NCBI RefSeq assembly: GCF_018494055.1
Contig: NZ_JABBFQ010000007.1
Location: 1 to 64,000, forward strand
DNA length: 64,000 nt
Direction of reading: 5' to 3'
Source of the DNA: Rosenbergiella epipactidis
GTDB taxonomy: Bacteria; Pseudomonadota; Gammaproteobacteria; Enterobacterales; Enterobacteriaceae
Shown here: in pieces, positions 28,392-36,899 of the stretch
Numbering within the stretch: the first letter of the stretch is position 1
How the letters are laid out: each line of letters begins with the position of its first letter
Notes under the pieces: model-generated
Database searches by the model: none
What the model was told of the DNA's origin: nothing
Seen by the model: only the letters and a program-made list of their open reading frames with translations
Program-made: the position numbers and the translations under genes

Positions 28392-29060
28392 TTACATTGG
28401 GAAAAGTGGATGATTAAAGAAGCGCGTAAGCCACCCGGCGCTGTTGGCATCGCTCAATGCCCCACGTCCGGCATAGGAGATGCGTGCGTTGGCAATACGT
28501 TGCGAATTCACTGAGTTATCACGGTCGATATCATCTGCGCGAACCAAGCCGGTGATGCGGATATATTCATCCCCTTGATTGAGGGTCAACCACTTCTCCC
28601 CACGTATCACCAACACACCGTTAGCCAGTACTCGGTAAACGGCCACCGAAATAAAGCCCTTCAAGCTATTTTGTTGTTGTGAGCTACCATTGCCATTGAA
28701 GGTCCGATCGCCGTCCACGGAGGCAGAAAGACTGTTTACCGAGTGACCGAATACATTCGGGATACCGAAAGTTGTATCATTTTTCTTATCGAAGCCGGTC
28801 TTCGCCTGCTTGCTGGCTTGCGTCGCTTCATCCAATCTAACCGTCAGAATATCGCCAACGCGATAGGCGCGTCTGTCTTGCGTCAATGACCAATTAAAGC
28901 CAGTGGTAAATACGCCACCCCCATGATTGGTGGGCGTCGGCGCTAAAATTTCATCCGGTGGTGCGTAGGCTTCATCATCTTTTTTAACTAAATAGGGCGA
29001 GCTTTCGCATCCTGAGAGTAAAAAAGCCATAGCGATCATCACGAGTAACGGGTAGCGCAT
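28392..29060 (-). CDS. flgH: Lateral flagellar L-ring lipoprotein FlgH
   Basis: FlgH (222 aa) forms the outer-membrane L-ring. A lipoprotein signal ends at Cys18 (AFLLSGC). Family motifs follow: [19 protein letters not shown] near 62, a Phe/Asn/Gly segment, and [27 protein letters not shown] near 152, ending in the conserved [14 protein letters not shown]. It lies 8 bp after flgG and 10 bp ahead of flgI. Confidence 0.95.
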   Translation of the reverse strand: MRYPLLVMIAMAFLLSGCESSPYLVKKDDEAYAPPDEILAPTPTNHGGGVFTTGFNWSLTQDRRAYRVGDILTVRLDEATQASKQAKTGFDKKNDTTFGIPNVFGHSVNSLSASVDGDRTFNGNGSSQQQNSLKGFISVAVYRVLANGVLVIRGEKWLTLNQGDEYIRITGLVRADDIDRDNSVNSQRIANARISYAGRGALSDANSAGWLTRFFNHPLFPM

Positions 29061-29068
29061 TGTCTTTC

Positions 29069-29854
29069 CTATAGCGTTTGAGTGACAAATTTCAGCATAT
29101 CGTCCGCTGCGGAGACCATTTTGGCGTTCATCTCGTAGGCACGCTGTACCGTGATCATATCCACCATCTCTTCCACCACTTGCACGTTAGATCCCTCCAG
29201 CGCGCCTTGCTCCAACTGCCCTAAGCCATCTTCGCCGGGTGTTCCTTCTGTCGGTTCGCCGCTGGCCGCGGTCTGCTGATAGAGGTTATCGCCCTGCGCC
29301 GCTAGCCCGGCGGGATTCATAAAGTTAACCAGCGTCAGCTGTCCTAACTCTTCGGGATCGGTTTGACCGGCAACCGTCGCACGCACCGTGCCATCTTTTC
29401 CAATCTGGATATCCGTGGTATTAGCGGGAATATCAATTTGCGGTTGCAGGGGCAATCCTTGCGACGTGGTGAGTACCCCATCTTGATTACGCTGGAAATT
29501 TCCCGCGCGGGTATAACCGATATCGCCATTGGCCAGTTGTACTTGAAAAAAACCCTCGCCGGTAATGGCGACATCTAATTTTTGTCCGGTATTTTGGATA
29601 TTCCCGACACTGAATTCTTTTTGCGTGCCAATAATTTTTACGCCTGTTCCGTATTGCGTACCGATGGGGGTATTGTCTTGCTGATCGAGTGGGCTACCCG
29701 GGGCGCGTTGGTTTTGATAGAACAGATCCGCGAATAAGGTACGGTCTTTTTTAAACGCCGTAGTATTCACGTTGGCTAAGTTGTTGGAAATAGAGGTCAG
29801 ACGCGCATCTTGAGCGCTGAGGCCGGTTTTACTTATCCATAATGCTGGATTCAT
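29069..29854 (-). CDS. flgG: Lateral distal rod protein FlgG
   Basis: FlgG (261 aa, usual length 260) forms the distal rod. It shows the N-terminal rod signature (LSAQDARLTSISNNLANVNTTAFKKDRTLF), LDVAITGEGFFQVQLANGDIGYTRAGNF near 88, and the C-terminal motif LEGSNVQVVEEMVDMITVQRAYEMNAKMVSAADDML. It is full-length, in contrast to the shortened flgE in the same operon. It begins 13 bp after flgF. Confidence 0.95.
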   Translation of the reverse strand: MNPALWISKTGLSAQDARLTSISNNLANVNTTAFKKDRTLFADLFYQNQRAPGSPLDQQDNTPIGTQYGTGVKIIGTQKEFSVGNIQNTGQKLDVAITGEGFFQVQLANGDIGYTRAGNFQRNQDGVLTTSQGLPLQPQIDIPANTTDIQIGKDGTVRATVAGQTDPEELGQLTLVNFMNPAGLAAQGDNLYQQTAASGEPTEGTPGEDGLGQLEQGALEGSNVQVVEEMVDMITVQRAYEMNAKMVSAADDMLKFVTQTL

Positions 29855-29867
29855 TCTTTACGCTCGC

Positions 29868-30599
29868 TTAACTATTTCTCAGTAGCTGATTGCCCGCTGA
29901 CGCTAAGTCGTCGGCGGTCTTCATCATTTTGATCTGTGCTTCGAATTGACGGTTGATCGCCATGCTCGCCAGCATTTCACCGATTGCCGAGACATTCGAT
30001 CCTTCCAGGTGTCCGGATGCGAGGCTTATTGTTTCATCCACTGGATTCGTGCGATTACGGCTTACCAGCAGACCTTGCTCGTTTTTCGAAAGGCTCGCCG
30101 CCGCCGGGCTGGCTAACTTGATGCGATCAACCTCGATTGGCGTGGTATTACCACTCTCTTGCGGCACAATTGAAATAATCCCGTCCGCACCGATACTGAC
30201 CGAAGAAAAAGGGGGTAAAACAATAGGGCCGTTATCACCGGCGACCGGATAGCCATGTGCAAACATTTGCCCTTGTTGGTCGACCATTAGCTGGCCATCA
30301 CGCGTATAGGCTTCACCCTTCGGGGTAATCAGCGTGAGATAACCATGGCCTTGAATGGCCACATCGAGATTGCGCCCTGTTGACTGGATTGCCCCCGAGG
30401 TCAAATCCACCCCAGAAGGCTGCTCTGCGCTCAATATGCGAGTTTCGTTCTCTCGCTGTGACAACGCTTGCTGCTGAGCCAAGGCGAAATCTGCGCGAAA
30501 TCCTTCGGTGTTGACGTTGGCCAAGTTATTGGCGTGGATTTGCTGCTGCTGCTGCGCCACATTCGCCCCGCTGAGCGCGGTATAAAGTAATCTGTCCAT
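29868..30599 (-). CDS. flgF: Lateral proximal rod protein FlgF
   Basis: FlgF (243 aa; Salmonella 251) is a rod component. The N-terminal motif (ALSGANVAQQQQQIHANNLANVNTEGFRADF) and the C-terminal LEGSNVSAIGEMLASMAINRQFEAQIKMMKTADDLA mark the family, with NLDVAIQGHGYLTLITPKGEAYTRDGQL in the D1 region. The start codon overlaps the flgE stop by one base. Confidence 0.94.
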   Translation of the reverse strand: MDRLLYTALSGANVAQQQQQIHANNLANVNTEGFRADFALAQQQALSQRENETRILSAEQPSGVDLTSGAIQSTGRNLDVAIQGHGYLTLITPKGEAYTRDGQLMVDQQGQMFAHGYPVAGDNGPIVLPPFSSVSIGADGIISIVPQESGNTTPIEVDRIKLASPAAASLSKNEQGLLVSRNRTNPVDETISLASGHLEGSNVSAIGEMLASMAINRQFEAQIKMMKTADDLASAGNQLLRNS

Positions 30600-31369
30600 T
30601 AGATAGCTTGGAACAGGGCAGTAAACATGCTGCTGTCGGTACTAATCACTTTGGTATTGGCTTGGTAATTACGCTGCGCACTCATCAAGTTCACCAGTTC
30701 ACTGGTTAAATCGACGTTCGAGGATTCGAGAGAGCCGTTATGTAAGCTGCCCAGTACGCCCGTCTGGGCCACTCCAAATTGTGCCGCACCTGAACCTTCG
30801 GTAGCTCGCCATAAGGTACCGTCCTCAGGCTCCAACTGGTCCATATTGGCAAAGCTGGCAAGTGCGACTTGACCTACCGTGGCCGTCTCACCGTTGCTAT
30901 AGGTCGCCTGAACATTGCCTTTTTCATCGAGATTAACGTCACTTAAGGTGCCATTATTACGAGTTGAAGGAATCATTATGGACGAGACGGCACCGGTAGT
31001 GGTTTCCGCTGGGTAGCCTTGATATTGCAGTCCCGCGTTATTGACTAAGTAGCCGTCTTTATCCACTTGTACATACCCCGCGCGGCTAAATTTTTGGCTA
31101 CCATTGGTATCTTGTAAGGCAAAAAAGCCTTTGCCACTGATGGCTAAATCCAAACCACTGGAACCACTGATGACCGATCCGTTAGTATTTAAGCTTTGCT
31201 GAACACCTTGATCCAGCACGCCATTCCCTTTGCCGTTGACGTATAATGCCGAAAAATTTTCGCGACCAGACTTATAGCCCACCGTGTCAGCATTAGCGAT
31301 ATTGTTTGAGATGGTATCTAGCTGAGCACTGACCGCATTCAGCCCACGAATCGCAATATTAAAACTCAT
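30599..31369 (-). CDS. flgE: Lateral hook protein FlgE, lacking the D2 domain
   Basis: FlgE polymerises into the hook. I start at ATG 31369 (MSFNIAIRGLNAVSAQ, matching the FlgE start), giving 256 aa against about 403 in Salmonella. N-terminal D0/D1 (LDTISNNIANADTVGYKSG; GLDLAISGKGFFAL) and C-terminal D1/D0 (VGQVALASFANMDQLEPEDG; LESSNVDLTSELVNLMSAQRNYQANTKVISTDSSM) are intact. The roughly 145 residues that form outer domain D2 are missing after about residue 130, with no frameshift. An alternative start at 31444 would overlap flgD. Confidence 0.92.
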   Translation of the reverse strand: MSFNIAIRGLNAVSAQLDTISNNIANADTVGYKSGRENFSALYVNGKGNGVLDQGVQQSLNTNGSVISGSSGLDLAISGKGFFALQDTNGSQKFSRAGYVQVDKDGYLVNNAGLQYQGYPAETTTGAVSSIMIPSTRNNGTLSDVNLDEKGNVQATYSNGETATVGQVALASFANMDQLEPEDGTLWRATEGSGAAQFGVAQTGVLGSLHNGSLESSNVDLTSELVNLMSAQRNYQANTKVISTDSSMFTALFQAI

Positions 31370-31397
31370 CTTTAATGTCCTTAAACGAAATCGAAGG

Positions 31398-32057
31398 CTA
31401 TGCCATCGTAAATTGGGTAATAGTGCTGTAATTAACGTCGCCAATTCCCTGCAAACTCAAGACTGGATCACTGCCAGAAAGCGGAAAACGTACCGCTTTC
31501 ACCGTCCCTAGAAGCTCGGTAGAGAGGTTAGTTTGATTATTATCAGTCGTGGCACTCAGGCTATAAGCGCCCGCTGGAAGCCCCATTGCCTGTGGATCGA
31601 CAGTAAAACTCATATCACCCGCCGACGCTGCGCCGAGGGAAAGGGGGTAGCTATTACCGGCCGAATCTTTCAGCGTTAAGGTGACCTGCGATGCGGCATG
31701 AGCCAGCGTTAGCCGACCTGTGACTGCGGTTGTGCCATCCGTCGATAATTGGTCTGTCGCCACCATCACTTTTTGTCCGGTTAACGCGCCGATGCTCTGT
31801 TTTTGTAACGAGCTGACTTGCCGAGAAGTGCTGGTCATCAGGCTTGAAATGCTATCCATGGACTGTACTTGGCTTAATTGTGCCAATTGGCTGACATACT
31901 CTTTGCCGTCCGTAGGATTAGTCGGGTCTTGGTTTTTTATCTGCGCCACCAGAAGCTGTAAAAACATATCGCTAATTTGACTGTTACCGCTGGTCGAGGT
32001 GGTCGTGCCACTGGTGCTGGCAGTGGCGGTCGTCGTTGCGCTATTACTGATATTCAT
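31398..32057 (-). CDS. flgD: Lateral hook cap and assembly protein FlgD
   Basis: FlgD (219 aa) caps the growing hook. A Ser/Thr-rich leader (about 1-30) is followed by the conserved SDMFLQLLVAQIKNQDPTNPTDGKEYVSQLAQLSQVQSMDSI (about 29-70). The C-terminal half has the FlgD Ig-like/Tudor-like fold (LSTDGTTAVTGRLTL; SGDMSFTVDPQAMGLPAGAYSLSATTDN). Its start overlaps the flgC stop by one base. Confidence 0.93.
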   Translation of the reverse strand: MNISNSATTTATASTSGTTTSTSGNSQISDMFLQLLVAQIKNQDPTNPTDGKEYVSQLAQLSQVQSMDSISSLMTSTSRQVSSLQKQSIGALTGQKVMVATDQLSTDGTTAVTGRLTLAHAASQVTLTLKDSAGNSYPLSLGAASAGDMSFTVDPQAMGLPAGAYSLSATTDNNQTNLSTELLGTVKAVRFPLSGSDPVLSLQGIGDVNYSTITQFTMA

Positions 32058-32476
32058 TAGGTCACCTCGCCGAGGCGTAATAAGCTTTGCTGCATACTTT
32101 TAACGTTAGTCAGCACATCAACATTGGTTTCGAAGCTACGGCTGGCTGACATCATATCCGCCATCTGATCGACCGTATTGATTGCCGGATAATAGACATA
32201 GCCTTGCTCATCCGCTAAAGGATGATTCGGTTCGAAGCGGGCGACAGAACCAGGCTGCTGGCGGATTGCCGTGACAGCAACACTCTCTCCTGCACTCACC
32301 TCTGATGAGGCTTGGCTCATTACCGCGCTAAAAACAGGAACGCGCGCCTGATAGACACTGTCTGCCGACGAGGCTGGCGTATCAGCGTTCGCCAAATTAC
32401 TGGCAACAGTATTTAAGCGAATCATTTGTGCATTCATTGCCGAACCGGCAATTTGATAAATCGCATTAAATCCCAT
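32057..32476 (-). CDS. flgC: Lateral proximal rod protein FlgC
   Basis: FlgC (about 139 aa) is a rod protein with the rod signature (SAMNAQMIRLNTVASNLANADTPASSADSVYQA) and the C-terminal TVDQMADMMSASRSFETNVDVLTNVKSM. Three start codons in a row (GTG 32482, ATG 32479, ATG 32476) follow AGAGGAG; 32476 gives the best spacing. It lies about 15 bp after flgB. Confidence 0.93.
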   Translation of the reverse strand: MGFNAIYQIAGSAMNAQMIRLNTVASNLANADTPASSADSVYQARVPVFSAVMSQASSEVSAGESVAVTAIRQQPGSVARFEPNHPLADEQGYVYYPAINTVDQMADMMSASRSFETNVDVLTNVKSMQQSLLRLGEVT

Positions 32477-32491
32477 CATCACTCCTCTTCA

Positions 32492-32842
32492 TCAGCTTTT
32501 CCCTTCGATGGCCTTTTGCAGGCTCGCTAACTGCATCGAAAGGAACGATAAACTCACCTGAAAACTCTGGCTATTACTGGCAAAGGCCGCTTGCTCGGTA
32601 TGCAATTCGACCGTGTTACCGTCCGCCCCGATTTGCTGAGGGACGCGGTACAGCACCTGCGCCGGTTGAGAGGTCATCTCTGTACGCTGTCGTTGCATTT
32701 CAGCCGAAAAATCAATATCTTTGGCTTGATAATTTGGCGTATCCGTATTCGCTAAATTGCTGCTTAAAATTTCAGACCGTTGTAATCGTAAGTCGATGGC
32801 CTGCACGCTATTGCCTAACGCACGGCTGAAAGATATGCTCAT
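32492..32842 (-). CDS. flgB: Lateral proximal rod protein FlgB
   Basis: FlgB (116 aa; Salmonella 138) is the first rod gene of the flgBCDEFGHIJKL operon. It has the typical RLQRSEILSSNLANTDTPNYQAKDIDF motif (about 18-45) and a C-terminal helix (SQSFQVSLSFLSMQLASLQKAIEG). It is divergent from flgA with a roughly 97-bp gap that contains a strong sigma-54 promoter pointing at flgB. Confidence 0.93.
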   Translation of the reverse strand: MSISFSRALGNSVQAIDLRLQRSEILSSNLANTDTPNYQAKDIDFSAEMQRQRTEMTSQPAQVLYRVPQQIGADGNTVELHTEQAAFASNSQSFQVSLSFLSMQLASLQKAIEGKS

Positions 32843-32878
32843 TAAAAGAAGCCCTATTCTTAATCCCTGAAACCGTTA

Positions 32879-32894
32879 AGCAATTTCTATGCCA
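32879..32894 (-). promoter_or_regulatory. Sigma-54 (-24/-12) promoter ahead of flgB
   Basis: On the minus strand the bases read TGGCATA-GAAA-TTGCT, matching the consensus TGGCAYR-N4-TTGCW at all fixed positions, with the GG and GC dinucleotides correctly spaced. The predicted start is about 25 bp before the flgB ATG. LafK, encoded in the same locus, is the natural activator of this flgB-to-flgL transcript. Confidence 0.82.
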
Positions 32895-32939
32895 ATAAAT
32901 AAATTATTTTTTTGGTTTATATTTCAGGGAGTTAAATCT

Positions 32940-33695
32940 ATGCCGATCATAATGAGGAAACGCGACTTCCGCTTTCGCCGCCTCGCCATGTTGACGTTCT
33001 GCACAAGTCTTATCGGGACCTGGGCTAACCTTGCCTGCGCAGCGCTGCCGATTGAGAAGCAAGCGACGCAATGGATCGATCAGCAGATCCAACAAGTAGG
33101 GCTACAGCAAGGGTGGCAATCAGTGAGCAGTAGCGCCAGCGTACAACTGTTCAATGCCAATCACCACGTATCCCCCTGTAGCACTCCTCTCGTCTTCACG
33201 GCGCCGTTACTCCCTCAGTCGCCGACCCGCTTCCCGCTGGTTATCAGCTGTCAATCGACCAATGGTCCGTGGAAAATAAGGGCGCAGGCTAATGTTGAAA
33301 TACATCTGGCTGCCGTGGTGGCAGTCAGCGCGTTACCCGCCGGGACGACCTTATCGGCCGCTGATGTGCAGGTCATGCCGGTGGTGCTCAAACCCGGGGC
33401 ACGGGTTAGCGTGATAACGCAAATCGAGGCGGCGCAACAGATGACGCTTAAGCGAGCCGTAACCGCAGGGCAACCCTTGACCGCCCTGCTCCTTAGCTCG
33501 CCTACACTCATCCATCGCAATCAAGCGGTTACCCTGGTTATCCAGCAAGAGGGGCTTGAGTTAACGACAGGTGGGGTCGCCTTACAGAATGGCAGCAAAG
33601 GCGAGACGATTCGCGTCAAAAATAGTGGCAGCGGCCGAATCATCAGCGGAACGGTGAGGGATGCTCAACAGGTACTGATCCGTATAATTGAATAA
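32940..33695 (+). CDS. flgA: Lateral flagellar P-ring assembly chaperone FlgA
   Basis: FlgA is the periplasmic chaperone for P-ring (FlgI) assembly. I start at ATG 32940 (251 aa) because GGGAG lies 8 bp upstream; ATG 32889 would overlap the -24/-12 element. An N-terminal basic region and Sec signal end near NLACA. The C-terminal SAF/FlgA domain is clear (VAVSALPAGTTLSAADVQVMPVVLKPGARVSVITQIEAAQ; LKRAVTAGQPLTALLL; QAVTLVIQQEGLELTTGGVALQNGSKGETIRVKN). Divergent from flgB and followed by flgM after 66 bp. Confidence 0.9.
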   Translation: MPIIMRKRDFRFRRLAMLTFCTSLIGTWANLACAALPIEKQATQWIDQQIQQVGLQQGWQSVSSSASVQLFNANHHVSPCSTPLVFTAPLLPQSPTRFPLVISCQSTNGPWKIRAQANVEIHLAAVVAVSALPAGTTLSAADVQVMPVVLKPGARVSVITQIEAAQQMTLKRAVTAGQPLTALLLSSPTLIHRNQAVTLVIQQEGLELTTGGVALQNGSKGETIRVKNSGSGRIISGTVRDAQQVLIRIIE

Positions 33696-33761
33696 AAATG
33701 ATGAGATGACTTAATTTCTCCGCTCCACGAGTCGTTGTAAGTCATAAATGGAGATTTTTTT

Positions 33762-34040
33762 ATGATAAAACTAACCCCAACCTTGTCCAATGACCGAGTC
33801 AGCATCGCTTCGACTCAGCCGGTGAAAACCGAGAGCCGTGACAACGTTGCGCCGTCGAAAATATCTTCGCCCTCGACCGAACAGACGCTCACGCAGGCGC
33901 GTGACCAGTTGGCACAACTGCCTGAGGTAGATCTCGATAAGGTTGCCGAAGTCAAAGCGGCCTTGAGCCGAGGTGAAATTGGACTCGATAGCGAGGCTCT
34001 CGCTCACTCTATGCTCGCGTTCTTTCAGAGGTCGGAATGA
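33762..34040 (+). CDS. flgM: Lateral anti-sigma-28 factor FlgM
   Basis: FlgM (92 aa) binds and inhibits sigma-28 (here LafS) until it is exported through the finished hook-basal body. The Ser/Thr-rich, probably disordered N-terminus precedes the sigma-binding helices (EVDLDKVAEVKAALSRGEIGLDSEALAHSMLAFF, about 54-88), a good family match. GGAG lies 8 bp before the ATG. Its end overlaps flgN by 4 bp. Confidence 0.9.
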   Translation: MIKLTPTLSNDRVSIASTQPVKTESRDNVAPSKISSPSTEQTLTQARDQLAQLPEVDLDKVAEVKAALSRGEIGLDSEALAHSMLAFFQRSE

Positions 34041-34480
34041 AACGGATCGATATTGTTCGCCAGCTCGTGGCCGATTTGCTGGATGATCACCAACATTTTC
34101 AGCGGATCGAAACCCTGCTCTCCGCGCAGCGCCAAGCCATTATCAGCTTTACGCCTTCACAGCTTGAAAGCCACACTGAACAGCTGATGGAACATTATCG
34201 ACACATTCACCAACACGCTCAGCAACGTATTCGGGGCTTACAACAGCTATCTTTAAGTGCCGATCAGCATGGCATGCGCCAGCTACTCGAAAGCCTTGCG
34301 CCTGCGGCACAGCAGCATTTGCTCACGATCTGGCGCGATCTCCCCACGCAATTACAGCGTTGCCAGCACGCGAATAATGCTAATCAACAACTTCTCGAGA
34401 TGCAGCACAGCCTCTTTACCGAATGGTTGCCTGAAACTGACCCCGCCGCTTGGCTTTATCATCCCGATAGCCTAGGCTAA
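34037..34480 (+). CDS. flgN: Lateral FlgK/FlgL export chaperone FlgN
   Basis: FlgN (147 aa) is a helical cytosolic chaperone for the hook-associated proteins FlgK and FlgL. The sequence is rich in Gln, His and Leu and is predicted to be two long helices (IVRQLVADLLDDHQHFQRIETLLSAQRQAI; LESHTEQLMEHYRHIHQHAQQRI). Similarity is modest, but position (flgA-flgM-flgN) and size fit. It converges on fliJ with a 4-bp overlap of the two ends. Confidence 0.85.
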   Translation: MKRIDIVRQLVADLLDDHQHFQRIETLLSAQRQAIISFTPSQLESHTEQLMEHYRHIHQHAQQRIRGLQQLSLSADQHGMRQLLESLAPAAQQHLLTIWRDLPTQLQRCQHANNANQQLLEMQHSLFTEWLPETDPAAWLYHPDSLG

Positions 34481-34902
34481 GCTTTTCGACCAAAACGCAA
34501 CGCTGCGACGTCGTCATTCACCTTTTGGTCCTGCTGCTGCTGTTGCTTCTCCCGAGTCTCGGTTACCCCTTGGCAGTACTGCTCAAGTTGTTTTTCTTGA
34601 CGATGGCTGGCGATAAGCTGGGCTTGTCGTCGCGCTAATTCCTGCTCCGCAGACTGACATTGTTGCTGTTGCCACTGATATAACCGCCGCAGTTCTTGCA
34701 CATAATTCTCGTGGTTTCGTAATGCAAGACCACTGCTCATCGAAGGGATGGGGGAATCGATAAAGTGCTGTAAGGTGTTCAACTTATTACGCATCTGTTG
34801 TACGTGGTGAAGCTGTGCGTTGACCTGTTGTTGGCACCTTGTTCGACGCTGCAGCCTTAAGCGCTCTAGCGCCTTGAGCTGGGCTGGGAGGGGAGTACTC
34901 AT
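34477..34902 (-). CDS. fliJ: Lateral flagellar export protein FliJ
   Basis: FliJ (141 aa) is the coiled-coil stalk of the export ATPase, working with FliI and FliH. The protein is Gln/Arg-rich and helical throughout (RLQRRTRCQQQVNAQLHHVQQMRNKLNTLQ; ELARRQAQLIASHRQEKQLEQYCQG). It starts within the fliI stop (4-bp overlap) and is the last gene of the lafK-fliEFGHIJ unit. Confidence 0.88.
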   Translation of the reverse strand: MSTPLPAQLKALERLRLQRRTRCQQQVNAQLHHVQQMRNKLNTLQHFIDSPIPSMSSGLALRNHENYVQELRRLYQWQQQQCQSAEQELARRQAQLIASHRQEKQLEQYCQGVTETREKQQQQQDQKVNDDVAALRFGRKA

Positions 34903-36215
34903 CGATCACCCTGCATAACCGTGGTGAGTTCCTGCAAACTCTGGCTAAGCGGGCTTAACTGTTGATCCGCTTGCTGCAAGAATTGCGTGATCGCCGGGGC
35001 GAATTGCATCGCCCGGTCAACGTCGGGATCGGCGCCCGCAACATATCCCCCTAGGGCAATCATCGGCTTGATCTCCTGATAACGACTGTAATGCTGCTTA
35101 AATCCTCGCGCTAAATCACGATGCTCCGCAGTGGTCACTAATCCCATGCAACGGCTTACGGATTGAGCAATGTCGATAGCCGGAAAATGCCCCATTTCCG
35201 CTAAGGTTCGCGACAAGACAATATGCCCGTCCAAGACAGCTCGAGCGGCATCGACGATAGGATCTTGCTGATCATCCCCCTCTGCCAATACCGTGTAAAT
35301 CGCCGTTAAGCTCCCCTCGCTATCACTATTGCCAGCTGTTTCCACTAAGCGTGGGATCAACGAGAAGACGGACGCTGGATAGCCCTTAGTTGCCGGCGCT
35401 TCACCAAGAGAGAGGGCGATCTCGCGCTGTGCCATGGCATAGCGGGTGAGCGAGTCGATCATCAATAATACGTGATAACCTTGATCGCGAAAAAAGGCGG
35501 CGATGGCATGACAAAGCTCCGTCGCTTTTAAGCGCATCAAGGGGCTTTCATCGGCGGGAGCGGCCACCACAACGGCCTTTTTTAACCCCTCTTCCCCAAG
35601 TGTGTGCAACAGGAACTCATTAACTTCTCGACCGCGCTCACCAATTAGTCCAACGACGACTATTTGTGCATCCGTGGCGCGAGCCATCATACCGAGTAAC
35701 ACGCTTTTGCCCACACCGCTTCCGGCCATTAGGCCTACCCGTTGACCCCGCCCTAAGGTTAACAAACCATTAATCGCGCGAATCCCGACATCTAGGGGAG
35801 CGGAGATGGGGCGACGTCGTAACGCCGAGATGGACGGTAAATGGCGAGGAAGCGTCGCACTGCCGGTGACAGGGCCTTTCTCATCAATAGGTTCCCCTAA
35901 TCCATTGACCACACGCCCCAACCACGCCAGCCCTAGGCTTAACCTTGGATGCTGAGTAGAGGGCAGCACCCTCGCCCCACTCCTTAATCCTGTCAGACTA
36001 TGAAGCGGCATTAAATACGTGAGTTCACGGTTGAAGCCAACCACTTCAGCGATCACCCTTTTTTTATCGACGGTTTCGACTTCACAGCGCTCGCCAATCG
36101 CTAGCGGGCAGCCGCTGACTTCCATTAATAACCCAGTGACCCGACATAATTTGCCAAAATCTTGGCTTAACGGAATGGCCCCGAGTGAAGAGAGGGCGCG
36201 TTCGAGTCCCTTCAT
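34899..36215 (-). CDS. fliI: Lateral flagellum-specific ATPase FliI
   Basis: FliI (438 aa; Salmonella 456) is the F1-beta-like ATPase of the flagellar type III export gate. The Walker A loop is GLMAGSGVGKSVLL (about 161-174), GLIGERGREVNEFL follows near 187, Walker B is in HVLLMIDSLTRYA near 247, and the C-terminal ALGGYVAGADPDVDRA is conserved. It overlaps fliH upstream and fliJ downstream by 4 bp each. Confidence 0.95.
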   Translation of the reverse strand: MKGLERALSSLGAIPLSQDFGKLCRVTGLLMEVSGCPLAIGERCEVETVDKKRVIAEVVGFNRELTYLMPLHSLTGLRSGARVLPSTQHPRLSLGLAWLGRVVNGLGEPIDEKGPVTGSATLPRHLPSISALRRRPISAPLDVGIRAINGLLTLGRGQRVGLMAGSGVGKSVLLGMMARATDAQIVVVGLIGERGREVNEFLLHTLGEEGLKKAVVVAAPADESPLMRLKATELCHAIAAFFRDQGYHVLLMIDSLTRYAMAQREIALSLGEAPATKGYPASVFSLIPRLVETAGNSDSEGSLTAIYTVLAEGDDQQDPIVDAARAVLDGHIVLSRTLAEMGHFPAIDIAQSVSRCMGLVTTAEHRDLARGFKQHYSRYQEIKPMIALGGYVAGADPDVDRAMQFAPAITQFLQQADQQLSPLSQSLQELTTVMQGDR

Positions 36216-36889
36216 TCTTCGTTACTCGTGGGGGTGAGACTCTGTTCAAGCGTGGCTAAACAACTCTCAAGCCGTTGCTGACAGCCCAGATCAAAATGCT
36301 GCTCCGCCGTATCAATAACACACTCTCCACGAGGAAGATCCGACTGGGGTTGCAGCTTCCATAGGTCGATTTTCTCTGGGGCCAACCGTTGTAAGGCGTG
36401 ATAATCCGCCTCAGCCACTCTCACGGTAAAGGTTGCGGCAACCAACTGCTCCTCAGCCACTTTTTCCTCGATCCATGTCAGTAATAGCTCAGGTTGCGTC
36501 GCCATCTCGTGTTGGATGACCAGCCCTGCTATACGGGTCACTAAGGCTAAGGTCGCCTCTTTTTGCTGCTGTTCGGCGTGAAGGGTGAAATGGTTGAGTG
36601 CCTCAACCAGGTTGGTTATCGGTGAGCTGGCTTGCTCGAATAACGCCTTACTGCTCGCCATACCTGACGCGTAGCCTTGCTCGTAGCCTTGCTGTGTGCC
36701 TTGTTCAAGTCCCTGCGCAACGCCTTGCGCATGCCCTTCTGCCAAACCTTGCTGGAAGCCGGCCTGCTTCGCTTCGTCGATCAGTGAATGACTCGCGACG
36801 GTTTCACTCGCCTTATCGGGCTCTTCGACCGAAAACGCCTCATCAGTGTGTAACGCGGGAAACCGGTAAGGGATTGGGGTTTTACTCAT
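36212..36889 (-). CDS. fliH: Lateral flagellar export regulator FliH
   Basis: FliH (225 aa) binds FliI and links it to the C-ring. A run of glycine-spaced repeats (GLAEGHAQGVAQGLEQGTQQGYEQG, about 47-72) is the GxxxG repeat typical of FliH. A C-terminal domain resembling ATPase stator subunits follows (ALVTRIAGLVIQHEMATQPELLLTWIEE). It overlaps fliI by 4 bp and lies 10 bp after fliG. Confidence 0.92.
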   Translation of the reverse strand: MSKTPIPYRFPALHTDEAFSVEEPDKASETVASHSLIDEAKQAGFQQGLAEGHAQGVAQGLEQGTQQGYEQGYASGMASSKALFEQASSPITNLVEALNHFTLHAEQQQKEATLALVTRIAGLVIQHEMATQPELLLTWIEEKVAEEQLVAATFTVRVAEADYHALQRLAPEKIDLWKLQPQSDLPRGECVIDTAEQHFDLGCQQRLESCLATLEQSLTPTSNEE

Positions 36890-36899
36890 CGTCTATCCA

